This document shows positions 1-10,100 of a stretch of DNA of 38,012 nucleotides, piece by piece. Position 1 is the stretch's first letter. Each line of letters opens with the position of its first letter. The DNA lies in assembly GCA_041686485.1 (NCBI GenBank), contig JAWLDT010000018.1, positions 1-38,012 of the forward strand. The letters are read 5' to 3'. Made by a program: the position numbers and the translations under genes. Source of the stretch: PUPG01 sp041686485 (GTDB taxonomy: Bacteria; Bacteroidota; Bacteroidia; Bacteroidales; UBA7960). The notes under the pieces were generated by a model. That model saw nothing but the letters and a program-made list of their open reading frames with translations. It was not told the origin of the DNA and searched no databases.

Positions 1-1
1 T

Positions 2-1453
2 ATGCGGAAAGAAACTGATTTTTTAGGAGAGGCCATGTTGCCCGATGATTCCCTGTATGGAATTAATGCATGGCGGGCAGCTCAAAATTTTCCTGACCGG
101 ACTCCTTTTCATGTTGAATGGTACCGTGCCCTGGGATTGGTCAAGCTGGCTTGCTATCAGACAATCATGGCCTTCGGAGAAAGTGCATCCTCAGCTTCAC
201 TCGAAGACCGTTTGCCTGCCGGTATGGAAGATCTCAATGTGTTCGCTTTTCTGGAAGAGGCTGCTGAAGAGATTAGTGCCGGCAAGCATTTTGACCATTT
301 TATTGTTCCTGCTGTCCAGGGCGGTGCCGGCACTTCTATCAATATGAACATCAATGAAATAGCCAGTAATGTCGCTCTGTTGAAACAGGGGTATACACCC
401 GGTGACTATTCGCATACAGATCCTTTTATGCATGCCAACCTGTTTCAGAGCACCAATGATGTGGTACCTTCGGCATTAAAGATTGCTGTTATGCAGCTGC
501 TGTCAGGGCTGGAGGATGCCATTAACGCATTGCGTGTGTCGGTTGAAAAGCTGGAAACAAAGCATCGCCATGAGCTCCGGATGGCGTATACGCAGATGCA
601 ACAGGCACTGCCATCCTCTTACGGTCATTTGTTTGGAAGCTACAATGAGGCATTATCACGTGATTGGTGGCGGGTTTCAAAAAGTTTTGAGCGAATAAAG
701 GCGGTCAATCTTGGAGGAGGTGCCACCGGCAGTGGTATGGCCATTCCGCGTTTTTTTATAATGGAAGTGGTATCCCGACTCCAACACCTGACTTCCCTGC
801 CTGTGGCCCGGAGTGAGAACCTGCCTGATACAACGCAGAACCTGGATGCTTTTGTAGAGGTGCACGGGATTCTGAAGGCCCACGCCGTAAACCTTGAAAA
901 GATAGCCGGTGATCTGCGTTTACTCTCTGCTGACACAATGGGTGCAGGGCAGATACATATTCCACGGCGCCAGACCGGTAGCAGCATCATGCCCGGAAAA
1001 GTGAACCCGGTAATTCCTGAATATATCATATCTGCTGCCCATAAAGTCTACAGCAATGATACCCTTATAACTTCCCTTTGCGGACAGGCATCTCTCGATC
1101 TGAATGCCTATTTGCCAATGATCGGTCATGCTCTCATTGATAGCCTGAAGCTTTTGGTAAATGCTGCCACCAGTATGCAGAAAAACCTTACCGAAGGACT
1201 GCAGACGGAAAAGGATGATTCTTTGCAACAAATCATGCATAGTCCGTCGGTAACGACTGCTTTGATACCATATATTGGATACAGGAAAGCTGCTGATTTG
1301 GCCAGGCATATGAAGGAACATCAATGCAGCATCAAAGAAGCAAATCATGTCTTGCAGGTGCTGTCACCAGGCAAGCTGGAACAACTGTTAAAGCCAGAGA
1401 AACTTCTGCAACTGGGGTATTCGTTAAGGGACCTTTCTTCCCCGTGGCAGTAG
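2..1453 (+). CDS. Aspartase/fumarase superfamily lyase (aspartate ammonia-lyase-like)
   Basis: The 483-residue protein probably eliminates ammonia from aspartate to give fumarate in the cytoplasm, or carries out a related fumarase/aspartase-type elimination. The N-terminus (RKETDFLGE, then YGINAWRA at 19-26) matches the usual start of aspartases, so it is probably complete although the window begins one base before the ATG; an upstream start cannot be excluded. QSTNDVVP and the superfamily signature GSSIMPGKVNP, with its catalytic serine loop, are intact. It is diverged from classical AspA: the usual YGxxTxRA has Ala instead of Thr, and the GRTQLQ-type segment reads AYTQMQ. Diverged aspartase-like genes in some Bacteroidota lie beside [FeFe]-hydrogenase maturation genes (recalled, not checked); upstream sequence is outside the window. 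The family is certain, the substrate is not. Confidence 0.85.
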   Translation: MRKETDFLGEAMLPDDSLYGINAWRAAQNFPDRTPFHVEWYRALGLVKLACYQTIMAFGESASSASLEDRLPAGMEDLNVFAFLEEAAEEISAGKHFDHFIVPAVQGGAGTSINMNINEIASNVALLKQGYTPGDYSHTDPFMHANLFQSTNDVVPSALKIAVMQLLSGLEDAINALRVSVEKLETKHRHELRMAYTQMQQALPSSYGHLFGSYNEALSRDWWRVSKSFERIKAVNLGGGATGSGMAIPRFFIMEVVSRLQHLTSLPVARSENLPDTTQNLDAFVEVHGILKAHAVNLEKIAGDLRLLSADTMGAGQIHIPRRQTGSSIMPGKVNPVIPEYIISAAHKVYSNDTLITSLCGQASLDLNAYLPMIGHALIDSLKLLVNAATSMQKNLTEGLQTEKDDSLQQIMHSPSVTTALIPYIGYRKAADLARHMKEHQCSIKEANHVLQVLSPGKLEQLLKPEKLLQLGYSLRDLSSPWQ

Positions 1454-1521
1454 GGGTTCTTCTTGTGTTCCCTTAGCTTTTTTTAACTGTTTGAAAGTCT
1501 CTCCAGCCCGAAAATAATGCC

Positions 1522-1529
1522 TATTTTTG
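1522..1529 (+). promoter_or_regulatory. Candidate -7 promoter box (TATTTTTG)
   Basis: TATTTTTG matches the Bacteroidota -7 consensus TAnnTTTG and lies 40 bases before the ATG of the TPR lipoprotein. The nearest upstream TTTG (1490-1493) is 28 bases away, longer than the usual 19-24, so only the -7 half is convincing. Confidence 0.35.
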
Positions 1530-1569
1530 TCGCGTTTGAAAAGTTGGTACAGGAAATATTTTGGTATTT

Positions 1570-2460
1570 ATGACTAGAGTTTATTTTATTCTGATAGTTG
1601 TTTTATTGTTGATGTTTCAGGCATGTTCCATATTGCAGCCTCATGCCGGGTTAATCGAGGAAGCCGAAACAGCTTATGAGTCCGGCCGGAAAGAGGAAGC
1701 ATTTGCATTATACAGGGAGACAATTGATACAATGGAAGAGCAGGACAAGGATGTCCCGGGAGAGGTGTATAACCGGGCAGGATTACTGGCTTTTTCCATG
1801 GGTGAAACAGCACTAAGTATTGATTACCTTGAGTCAGCACGCCATACGGAGGCTGTAACAGCGGAAACTTTTTATACGCTGGCAAAAGCTTACAGGGAAA
1901 TTGATAACCTTTCTCTCGAAATATCTAACCTGGAAAGGTATGTTGAACGGTACCCGGATGCTGAAGCGTTTGATGAGATGCAGCTCCGTTTATTCGAAAC
2001 CATGGTGGAAAGCCGTAACTGGCAGCAGGCAGATGAGCTGTGGCCATCACTGAGTGAGAAACGCTTTCAGGATGAAGATCTGTTAACCGATTATATGATT
2101 GTTAAACAAAAACTGGGAGATGAGGAACATGTTACAGATATTGCCGAAAAGCTTTTAGCACTGAATGAGAATAATATAGAAGCCCTTGAATGGTTGGCAA
2201 AAGAGCATTTTCATGTTGCCCAAAGGCGTTATCAGAGAGAGATGGACGCTTATGAAGAAAATCGCACACATCAGCAATATGCCCGGTTGCTCGAGGCCTG
2301 GGATGTCATACATACCGATTTTCGAATAGCCCTCAACTATTTCGAAAGGCTATATAAGTTAAACCCTGATCCGGATTACATCCAATATCTTGTTAACCTG
2401 CATGAACGTCTGAACAATGATGACGAAGCGCATTATTACCGGCAAAAGCTGAACGAATAA
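1570..2460 (+). CDS. TPR-repeat lipoprotein
   Basis: This is a 296-residue exported lipoprotein of tetratricopeptide type. The ATG at 1570 is chosen over a TTG nine bases earlier because it gives a compact signal peptide (MTRVYFILIVVLLLMFQAC) ending in a lipobox with the lipidated cysteine near residue 19. The rest is almost entirely helical, with TPR-like pairs such as AETAYESGRKEEAFALYRE and a penultimate segment ALNYFERLYKLNPDPDYIQY that is a canonical TPR helix. TPR lipoproteins usually act as scaffolds on the periplasmic face of the outer membrane; no enzymatic motif is visible and the partner is unknown. It is followed by phosphofructokinase after a 133-base gap, so a shared transcript is possible but not shown. 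Confidence 0.8.
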   Translation: MTRVYFILIVVLLLMFQACSILQPHAGLIEEAETAYESGRKEEAFALYRETIDTMEEQDKDVPGEVYNRAGLLAFSMGETALSIDYLESARHTEAVTAETFYTLAKAYREIDNLSLEISNLERYVERYPDAEAFDEMQLRLFETMVESRNWQQADELWPSLSEKRFQDEDLLTDYMIVKQKLGDEEHVTDIAEKLLALNENNIEALEWLAKEHFHVAQRRYQREMDAYEENRTHQQYARLLEAWDVIHTDFRIALNYFERLYKLNPDPDYIQYLVNLHERLNNDDEAHYYRQKLNE

Positions 2461-2593
2461 GCTGATTGCCGGAACTTAGATGTTTGATGGTATACGGATC
2501 CCTTTGGTATCTTTTCTCAGGAAGTTTCTTACATTTACAGGCGAACAAATTAATTGTACCCAGTCTTATATGTGACTAGAAATTTGTGCTATT

Positions 2594-3574
2594 ATGACAT
2601 CAATGAATAAAATTGGCGTACTGACCTCAGGGGGAGATACACCGGGTATGAATGCGGCCATCAGGGCTGTTGTAAAGGCTGGCTTGCATTATAAGATCCA
2701 GGTAGTCGGTGTAACAAGAGGATACCATGGCCTGCTTCAGGATAAAATTGTGCCTTTGGATGGTCAGGCCGTGTATAATATCGTTCATCGTGGTGGTACC
2801 ATATTGAAAAGTGCCCGCTGTGATGAGTTTAAGACAAAAGAAGGACGTAAGAAGGCTTACGAGATCGTTAAGAAACATGCGATTGACGGATTGGTTGTGA
2901 TTGGCGGAGATGGTACACTCACGGGTGGACGTCTGCTTCAGAAAGAGTTTGGGTTGCCCGTTATGGGTATCCCCGGAACGATCGATAATGACCTGTATGG
3001 CACCGACTATACCATTGGCTATGATACAGCTGTTAATACCGTGGTATCGGCTGTTGACAAAATACGAGATACCGCCCATTCCCATGACAGGCTGTTTATT
3101 GTTGAGGTCATGGGGCGCGATGCCGGTTTTATTGCCCTGCGCAGTGGAATCGCTACTGGTGCTGAACAGATCCTTATTCCGGAAGCCAAAACCTTTATTG
3201 AGGATCTTTATGAATCGCTTGAGAAGGGTAAATCGCATGAAGAAGGGGCAGGGATTATTATTGTTGCTGAAGGTGATCAGTTTGGTGGTGCTATAGAGGT
3301 TGAGAAAAAGGTCAGTGAGCGTTTCCCGGAGTTGGATATTCGGGTGAGTATACTGGGACACATACAGCGCGGTGGTGCTCCTTCTGCTTATGACCGGGTT
3401 CTTGCCAGCGGACTGGGCTTCCAGGCTGTGAAAGCATTGCGCGATGGACGTTCTGGCGAAATGGTCGGTTCTATCAACCGGAAAATTGAATTTACACCGC
3501 TTGATCAAACCATCAAATATAACAGGCCCATCAACATTGAACTTCACAGTATTGCCGAAATACTGGCACTTTAA
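2594..3574 (+). CDS. pfkA: ATP-dependent 6-phosphofructokinase
   Basis: This cytoplasmic glycolytic enzyme phosphorylates fructose-6-phosphate to fructose-1,6-bisphosphate. At 326 residues it has the usual bacterial PfkA length. LTSGGDTPGMNA forms the N-terminal nucleotide loop, GGDGTLTGG the second phosphate loop, and PGTIDND contains the catalytic aspartate. In both diagnostic places Gly is present (GGDGT rather than GGDDS; PGTIDND rather than PKTIDND), the ATP-type rather than the pyrophosphate-type pattern in this family. HIQRGG near the C-terminus is the substrate-binding arginine segment. ATG codons at 2594 and 2603 are both possible starts; the second trims three residues and loses no motif. 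No terminator is visible before the peptidase gene 45 bases downstream. Confidence 0.95.
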   Translation: MTSMNKIGVLTSGGDTPGMNAAIRAVVKAGLHYKIQVVGVTRGYHGLLQDKIVPLDGQAVYNIVHRGGTILKSARCDEFKTKEGRKKAYEIVKKHAIDGLVVIGGDGTLTGGRLLQKEFGLPVMGIPGTIDNDLYGTDYTIGYDTAVNTVVSAVDKIRDTAHSHDRLFIVEVMGRDAGFIALRSGIATGAEQILIPEAKTFIEDLYESLEKGKSHEEGAGIIIVAEGDQFGGAIEVEKKVSERFPELDIRVSILGHIQRGGAPSAYDRVLASGLGFQAVKALRDGRSGEMVGSINRKIEFTPLDQTIKYNRPINIELHSIAEILAL

Positions 3575-3619
3575 ATATACAATGTAAATCATTAATTTTT
3601 GAATGTATTTTATACGACT

Positions 3620-6199
3620 ATGAAAAGGTTTCAGTTTACTTCGTTCTTTATGATCATTACACTGCTGCTGGTGTGTGTTTCAAACATGAATGCCAAACAG
3701 CCGCTAACTTATTTCCTGGATGACATTGAATATGACGACAGGGTGCCTTCTCCGGAAGATTTCCTGGGTTACCAGATTGGCGAGTGGCATCTTCAGCATC
3801 ACATCCTTGTACAATATATGGAAGTTCTTGCTGAAACATCTGGTCGTGCCGTTATCAGTGAGTATGCCCGTTCCCATGAGTTTCGCCCACTTGTTGAGAT
3901 GGTCATTACCTCGGAAGAAAATCAGGCCCGCCTGGAAGAGATACGCGCCAATCATCTCCGGCTGACCGACCCGGAAGTTTCGGCTGACATCGATATCCGG
4001 GACATGCCATTGGTTGTCAGGCTTGGTTATGGTGTCCATGGAAATGAAGCAAGTTCGCATAATGCAGCACCTCTGGTAGCTTATTATCTGGCTGCAGGTC
4101 AGGGTGATAAGGTGCAGGAGCTACTTGACAACATGGTTGTCATTATTGATCCTTCGCTAAACCCTGACGGCCAGGATCGGTATGCAAGCTGGGTAAACAG
4201 GCATAAAAGCACTACCCCGAATCCTGACCCCAATAACCGCGAGGCCAGCGATGCCTGGCCAGGTTCACGTACCAATCATTACTGGTTTGATCTGAACCGG
4301 GACTGGCTGCCCCTGCAGCATCCCGAAAGCCAGGGCCGGGTGGAAGCTTATCACCGTTGGAAACCAAACATCAATACCGACCACCATGAGTTCGGGTCAG
4401 CATCCACATTTTTCTTTCAGCCGGGTGAACCCGCACGTGTTAATCCGCGTACTCCCCGCGTTACAGATGAATTGACCATGGAAGTGGCTAAATACCACGC
4501 CGAAGCATTTGATGCCATCGGTCAGACTTATTATACCCAACAAGGTTTTGATGATTTTTATTATGGGAAAGGATCCACTTATCCCGATGTTCAGGGTAGT
4601 ATTGGTATCCTCTTCGAACAGGCATCGAGCAGGGGTTATCAACGGGAAACAGTGCATGGTACACTCGATTTTGCACAGACGATCAGAAACCAGGTACTGG
4701 TTTCCATGTCAAGCATGAGAGCCGGACTGGATATGCGGGAACGTTTGCTGGACCACCTTCGCTGGTTCTATACTTCTGCTATGGATGAAGCGGATGATGA
4801 AGACTTCGAAGCCTATATTTTTGGGCAAAGTCATGATTCGTCACGCAACAGGCACTTGCTCGAGGTTTTAAAGACCCATCAGGTGGATGTCTATCATGTT
4901 GCAGAAACATTTAGTGTTGAAGGACATGATTTTGAGCCCGGCCATGCCTGGTTGGTACCGCTGAAACAGCCTCAATACCGGCTGATACAATCGATGTTTG
5001 AAAAGACCCTGACCTTTGAAGACAGCCTTTTTTATGATGTGTCTGCCTGGACCAAACCCCTGGCTTTCAACATCCCTTATGAAAAGATCAATTCAACCGC
5101 TGATATGGAACGCCTCAAAGCCGACTTGCTGGATGAACTTCCAGAACCAACTGGCAGGGTAGCGGGTGGGAAGAGCGATGTTGCCTATGTGTTTGGGTGG
5201 GAAGATTATTATGCCCCCAAGGCCCTGTATCAACTACAGAAGAATGAATTAAGAACACATGTGGCTACTGAACCTTTCAGGATGGAAACAGCCGCCGGGG
5301 AAAAAGCATTTGATTTTGGAAGCATTATGGTGCCGGTTAAAACACAAGATATACCTGCAGAGCAGGTTTATGAGAAGGTGAATGAAGCTGCACAGGAAGC
5401 CGGTATTACCATACATGCCGTGCAAACCAGCTTTGTGTCAGAGGGCATACACCTGGGTAGTCGCAGTTTTACACCATTAACCAAGCCGGAAGTGTTAATG
5501 CTGGTGGGCTCAGGAACCAGCAGCAGAGAAGCCGGGGAGGCATGGCACTTGCTGGATCAGCGGCATAATATGCCCGTAACCAAGGTTGAGCTGCGCGGGT
5601 TTTCATCAGTGGATCTGGAACGTTACAATGTAGTCGTAATGGTTTCGGGCTCCTATAAGGAGTTGGATGAGGACGACCGCGAGAAGCTTGATCGCTGGAA
5701 TAAAAACGGTGGTGTAATTGTGGGAATCAGTCGAGCCAACAAGTGGCTTGATCGTAATGAGTTTGTTGATATCGAATTCGTTGATACACCGGAGCAGGAA
5801 GATCCCGAGATGCTGCCTTACCATATACGTCCTGACCACAGAGGCGCCCGAAGGATCTCCGGGGCTATCTTCCAGACAAGGCTGGATACAAGCCATCCCA
5901 TAGGGTATGGTTATCAGGATGACTCTCTGCCGGTATTCGTCAGTGGCACCCTAACTGCCGCCCCTGACGAAAATCCATTTGCCAATCCGGTACTATTTAC
6001 AGATGATGCTCTATTAAGCGGTTATGCCTGGGAACACTATAAGCAAATGAAAGATGGTACAGCTGCCGTACTTATCCATCGCAATGAAAGCGGTGGTGTG
6101 GTTTCCATAATGCAAAATCCCAATTTTCGCGGTTTCTGGTTTGGCACCAATAAGCTATTCATGAACGCACTATACTTTGGCCAGATCATGCGTAACTGA
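3620..6199 (+). CDS. Secreted M14-family zinc carboxypeptidase
   Basis: This 859-residue exported metallopeptidase probably trims peptides in the periplasm or outside the cell. The ATG at 3620 is preferred over an in-frame TTG at 3599 because it gives a clean signal peptide (MKRFQFTSFFMIITLLLVC...). The M14 zinc site is intact: HGNE (His140, Glu143), a distal histidine in TDHHEFGSA (255-256), and the C-terminal catalytic glutamate in LFEQASSRG (Glu333). After the catalytic domain (about 40-390) come roughly 450 residues with a class I amidotransferase-like or flavodoxin-like look (VLMLVGSGTSSREAGEAWHLL, NGGVIVGISRANKWL), as in the large M14 proteins common in Bacteroidota. A strong terminator follows at 6232-6267. 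Substrate is unknown; the family assignment is firm. Confidence 0.92.
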   Translation: MKRFQFTSFFMIITLLLVCVSNMNAKQPLTYFLDDIEYDDRVPSPEDFLGYQIGEWHLQHHILVQYMEVLAETSGRAVISEYARSHEFRPLVEMVITSEENQARLEEIRANHLRLTDPEVSADIDIRDMPLVVRLGYGVHGNEASSHNAAPLVAYYLAAGQGDKVQELLDNMVVIIDPSLNPDGQDRYASWVNRHKSTTPNPDPNNREASDAWPGSRTNHYWFDLNRDWLPLQHPESQGRVEAYHRWKPNINTDHHEFGSASTFFFQPGEPARVNPRTPRVTDELTMEVAKYHAEAFDAIGQTYYTQQGFDDFYYGKGSTYPDVQGSIGILFEQASSRGYQRETVHGTLDFAQTIRNQVLVSMSSMRAGLDMRERLLDHLRWFYTSAMDEADDEDFEAYIFGQSHDSSRNRHLLEVLKTHQVDVYHVAETFSVEGHDFEPGHAWLVPLKQPQYRLIQSMFEKTLTFEDSLFYDVSAWTKPLAFNIPYEKINSTADMERLKADLLDELPEPTGRVAGGKSDVAYVFGWEDYYAPKALYQLQKNELRTHVATEPFRMETAAGEKAFDFGSIMVPVKTQDIPAEQVYEKVNEAAQEAGITIHAVQTSFVSEGIHLGSRSFTPLTKPEVLMLVGSGTSSREAGEAWHLLDQRHNMPVTKVELRGFSSVDLERYNVVVMVSGSYKELDEDDREKLDRWNKNGGVIVGISRANKWLDRNEFVDIEFVDTPEQEDPEMLPYHIRPDHRGARRISGAIFQTRLDTSHPIGYGYQDDSLPVFVSGTLTAAPDENPFANPVLFTDDALLSGYAWEHYKQMKDGTAAVLIHRNESGGVVSIMQNPNFRGFWFGTNKLFMNALYFGQIMRN

Positions 6200-6231
6200 G
6201 AAATGACCAGTTGATTTTGATGTTGATAAAT

Positions 6232-6267
6232 AATCCGGTCCACCAAGAAGTGTGTGACCGGATTTTT
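6232..6267 (+). terminator. Rho-independent terminator after the M14 peptidase
   Basis: AATCCGGTC (6232-6240) pairs perfectly with GACCGGATT (6256-6264) across a 15-base loop and is followed by a run of five T. It sits 33 bases after the peptidase stop codon. The opposite-strand HMG-CoA reductase remnant ends just beyond it. Confidence 0.85.
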
Positions 6268-6286
6268 CCTGGATTGAATGTGGTGG

Positions 6287-6923
6287 TTATTTTTCAGCGG
6301 GTCTGTTGCGCCCGAATTTTTCGTGCGCCGTTACGAAGTCTCCTGCTACGATCGAGGCTGCCAGTGAAAGCTCTCCTGCCATAAGCGTGGCTGCTGCAAC
6401 CTCTGCCAGCTTCCGGGCTTTGCCGTTCCCATAGCAACCGATGATCTGAAGGCATTCTTTTTGGGTAGGCAAAGATACACCGCCGCCAATAGTTCCTATT
6501 ACCAGGGACGGTAAATGCAGGGATACGTAAAGGTCTTTTTCAATGACCTCGGTATAAATGTATCCGACACAGGATTCACTGATGTTGGCCAGGTCCTGAC
6601 CACAGGCCAGGAATAATGCGGCAATACCATTTGCCAGGTGTCCGTTGGAACCAAGCACACCTGCAAGCTGAGAACCGGCTACCTGTCTTCTGTAAGCCGT
6701 GTCAATCTCCCTGGCGGTTGTTCGCAGGAACTTTGTGACAACCTCCTCCTTTATGCGTACTTCCGCTGTTACTGTTTTCCCCCTTCCTTGTATGGTATTG
6801 ATTTGGGATGGTTTTTTGTCTACTGCCATGTTTTGTGGTTTCAGCCGTTACCTCCTGCAGCTTATTGAAATTATTTGATAGCCAGTCAACAAAGGTTTTA
6901 GCTTTGAATACACATTTTACCGA
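6287..6923 (-). pseudogene. Decayed class I HMG-CoA reductase with an internal deletion
   Basis: The longest frame (6829 to 6287, 180 codons) is only the C-terminal half of HMG-CoA reductase, the mevalonate-forming enzyme. It has DKKPSQIN (catalytic Lys), ACGQD (catalytic Asp), GTIGGGVSLPTQKECLQIIG, AGELSLAASIVAG and the terminal catalytic His in VTAHEK. Directly upstream in another frame (about 6923-6825) an open stretch reads VFKAKTFVDWLSNNFNKLQ followed by AETTKHG, which fits the family segment just before the conserved HGKL. The roughly 80-90 residues that normally separate HGKL from DKKP are absent, and the two frames meet out of register around 6827-6830. No room remains before 7152 for the N-terminal half bearing the catalytic glutamate. 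A frameshifted deletion is the simplest reading. The AGGAGG that looks like a ribosome site is part of the old coding sequence (Leu-Gln-Glu-Val). Confidence 0.85.
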
Positions 6924-7040
6924 TTACCGTTCACCGAACAATTGACATTGAAGCAACAACAGCGTTTTAAAAATCAGATAGATTCAATACAATAAAAATT
7001 TTCGCACTACAACATGTATTTTTTCATCTTATTCATTACG

Positions 7041-7075
7041 TTTGACATAACACATCATACAGTTTGTTAATTTTG
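7041..7075 (+). promoter_or_regulatory. Candidate promoter of the TreS-maltokinase gene
   Basis: TTTG at 7041-7044 and TAATTTTG at 7068-7075 (consensus TAnnTTTG) are separated by 23 bases in an AT-rich stretch 77 bases before the TreS start codon. Spacing is slightly longer than the typical 19-21. Confidence 0.45.
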
Positions 7076-7151
7076 CAATACATTTCGGTTTTTATATTGG
7101 ATCTATCGATAAGCTAAATTCTACAGATTCATTCATTACGCGCGGTTTATT

Positions 7152-10100
7152 ATGAGAGAAATAAGCAACTCATTATGGTATAAAGATGCGATCATTTATC
7201 AGTTACATGTCCGTTCATTTTATGATAGCACGGGTGATGGCATCGGTGATTTCAAAGGTTTGATCAGGAAACTCGATTACATCCAGAGCCTGGGTGTAAA
7301 TACCATATGGTTGTTGCCTTTTTATCCCTCACCATTAAAGGATGGTGGGTATGACATTGCGGATTTTACCGGCATACATCAGGATTATGGCACGCTGGCT
7401 GATTTCAGGCGTTTTGTGACAGAGGCCCATAAACGCGGACTGCGAATTATTGCGGAGTTGGTGCTTAATCATACATCAAAAGACCACAAATGGTTTCAGC
7501 GAGCCAGACAGGCCAAGCCCGGAAGCGTGTTCCGTGATTACTATGTCTGGAGCGAGACTCCTGACAAGTTTCTGGATGCCCGCATTATCTTTCAGGATTT
7601 TGAGGTGTCTAACTGGACCTATGACCATGTTGCCGGCGCATATTACTGGCATCGCTTCTATTCGCACCAGCCTGATCTTAATTTTGATAGTCCGCGGGTG
7701 CAACAGGAAATTCTCCGGGTACTCGATTTCTGGTTTAAGATCGGTGTTGATGGTTTCAGACTGGATGCCGTGCCTTATCTTTTTGAGGAGGAAGGGACCA
7801 ATTGTGAAAACCTGCCCCCAACACATACCTATTTAAAGAGTTTGCGTAAATATGTGGATGACAAATACGGGGATAAATTATTGCTGGCAGAGGCCAACCA
7901 ATGGCCTGATGATGCTTCCGCCTATTTTGGTGATGGTGATGAGTGCCATATGGCCTTCCATTTTCCTGTGATGCCTCGCCTATATATGGCTCTTCGAATG
8001 GAGGACCGTTTTCCGGTGGTGGATATCCTGGAGCAGACACCCTCCATACCTGAGAATTGCCAGTGGGCTATCTTTTTAAGAAACCATGATGAGCTTACCC
8101 TGGAAATGGTGTCGGACGAGGAGCGTGACTATATGTACAGGGCTTTCGCAAAAGACCCGAAGAAGCGTGTGAATGTCGGTATTCGCCGCCGGTTGTTTCC
8201 GCTTCTGGGAGGGGACAGCCGAAGCATTGAGCTGCTGAATATTCTCCTGTTGTCGCTGCCGGGTACACCCGTGATATACTATGGTGATGAGATCGGCATG
8301 GGCGACAATTACTACCTTGGTGACCGGGATGGTGTGCGCACCCCCATGCAATGGTCGCCGGATAAAAATGCCGGTTTTTCACATGCCGACCCCCAGCAGC
8401 TGTTCCTGCCACTGGTGATCGACCCCCATTATCATTATACTTCGGTGAATGTAGAGAACCAGGAGAAAAATCCATCCTCCTTCCTTTGGTGGCAACGACG
8501 TGTGATTGCCAAAAGACGGCAATACCAGGCTTTTGGACGGGGCAGACTTCAGTTTATCAATACCAGCAATCCCAAGATTCTGGCTTTTGTCAGATCTTTT
8601 AACGAAGAGAAAATCCTGGTAGTGGTGAATCTTTCCCGCTATTCACAGCATGTTGAGCTTGATCTGTCTCAATTTGCCGGTTCGACACCTGTGGAAGCAT
8701 TCAGCCGCAATGAGTTCCCGCTGATAACTGAAGAACCATGGTCCTTTTCCATGCAGTTTAAAAATTACTTCTGGTTCGAATTAAGAGCTCCGGGGAAAGA
8801 AGTACATCCTGTTCTCGATAAAGCCAAATCGCCAATCTGCATCCGGGGAGAAGAGTGGAACCGGATGGATGTGGATCTTCAGTATGCCGTCCGGGATCGT
8901 CTCTACGACTATTTGGTGCAAATCAAATGGTTCAAAGGAGATACCCGTAAATTGCGTAATATTAATGTGCTGGATGTGATCCCCCTGGCTGAGAAGAAAT
9001 ATACCCCATTTCTTGTTATCATCGAACTGGATCTTATTGAAGATAATAAATATATCTATCTGATGCCTATTTCACTGATATCGAATAATAAGGCAGAAGA
9101 GATCCGGGGAAAATATCCCCATTTCGTAATTGCACCGGTGGAAGTCGACCAGGAAGAGGGGATCATCTTTGACGGCTCAATTGACAGGACCCTGCACGAA
9201 TCATTGTTTGATGTGATTCGCCGTCGATCCCAGATAAAAGGGATCAATGGAAACATCAGGGGAAAATCAGGTAGCCTTCTCAGAAAACAATATGATCCCG
9301 ATGAGATGCTACATCCACATATGATCCCATCACGTCAGACGAATTCTTCCATTGTTTACGGTGACAGGTTTTTCCTGAGAATATACCGTAGCCCGCAGGA
9401 AGGTGAGAATCCGGATGTTGAAATTTTGAAGAACCTGACCCGTAAGACCGATTTTCAACACATGCCCGCCTATCTGGGGCGGCTCGATTATAGAAACCCG
9501 AATCTGGAAGATACTTCTGTCGCTGTCCTGCAGGAACTCATACCAAATGTAGGAAATGCCTGGGATATGACTCAGACTTCTATCGAGGGCTTTTTCGATA
9601 AGATTTTGACAGAAAAAATGGCTTATGACCAGATTGGCCAGATCGGAGAGGATGACATGGATGAACTGATCGGTTCATTTTACCTTGAGATGGTACAGAA
9701 GTTGGCTGTCCGGACAGCAGAAATGCACCAGGCGCTCGGCTCTATTGAAGAGCTGGCAGCATTTAAGCCGGAACCATTTTCGCTACTGTATCAGAAATCC
9801 CTGTATCAGGCTCTTCGTACCTACGTAAAACGTACTTTCCTGGCCATTGAAAAGGAGGCGGGAAATGTACCTGAGAGCAGCAGAGAGTTGCTATTTGCTA
9901 TTCTTGGTGATCAGGATGTTTTCCTGAAAAATATGCGTCAGATTCTTGAATCTGGTAAATTGCCGGCAATAAAAACCCGCATCCATGGCAATTATAAGTT
10001 AGACAAGGTTTTATTTACAGGGAAAGATTTTAAGATCATCAACTTCGAGGGAGAATTGGAGCGTTCTCTGAGCGTACGGAAAATCAAGCATAGTCCCCTG

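Noticed and set aside
2627..3592. 321-codon open frame on the minus strand
   Set aside because: It lies wholly opposite the phosphofructokinase gene and its translation has no family features, so it is a shadow of that gene's codon use.
6850..6857. AGGAGG on the minus strand as a ribosome site for the short HMG-CoA reductase frame
   Set aside because: It is about 20 bases from the ATG and is explained as Leu-Gln-Glu-Val codons of the old reading frame.
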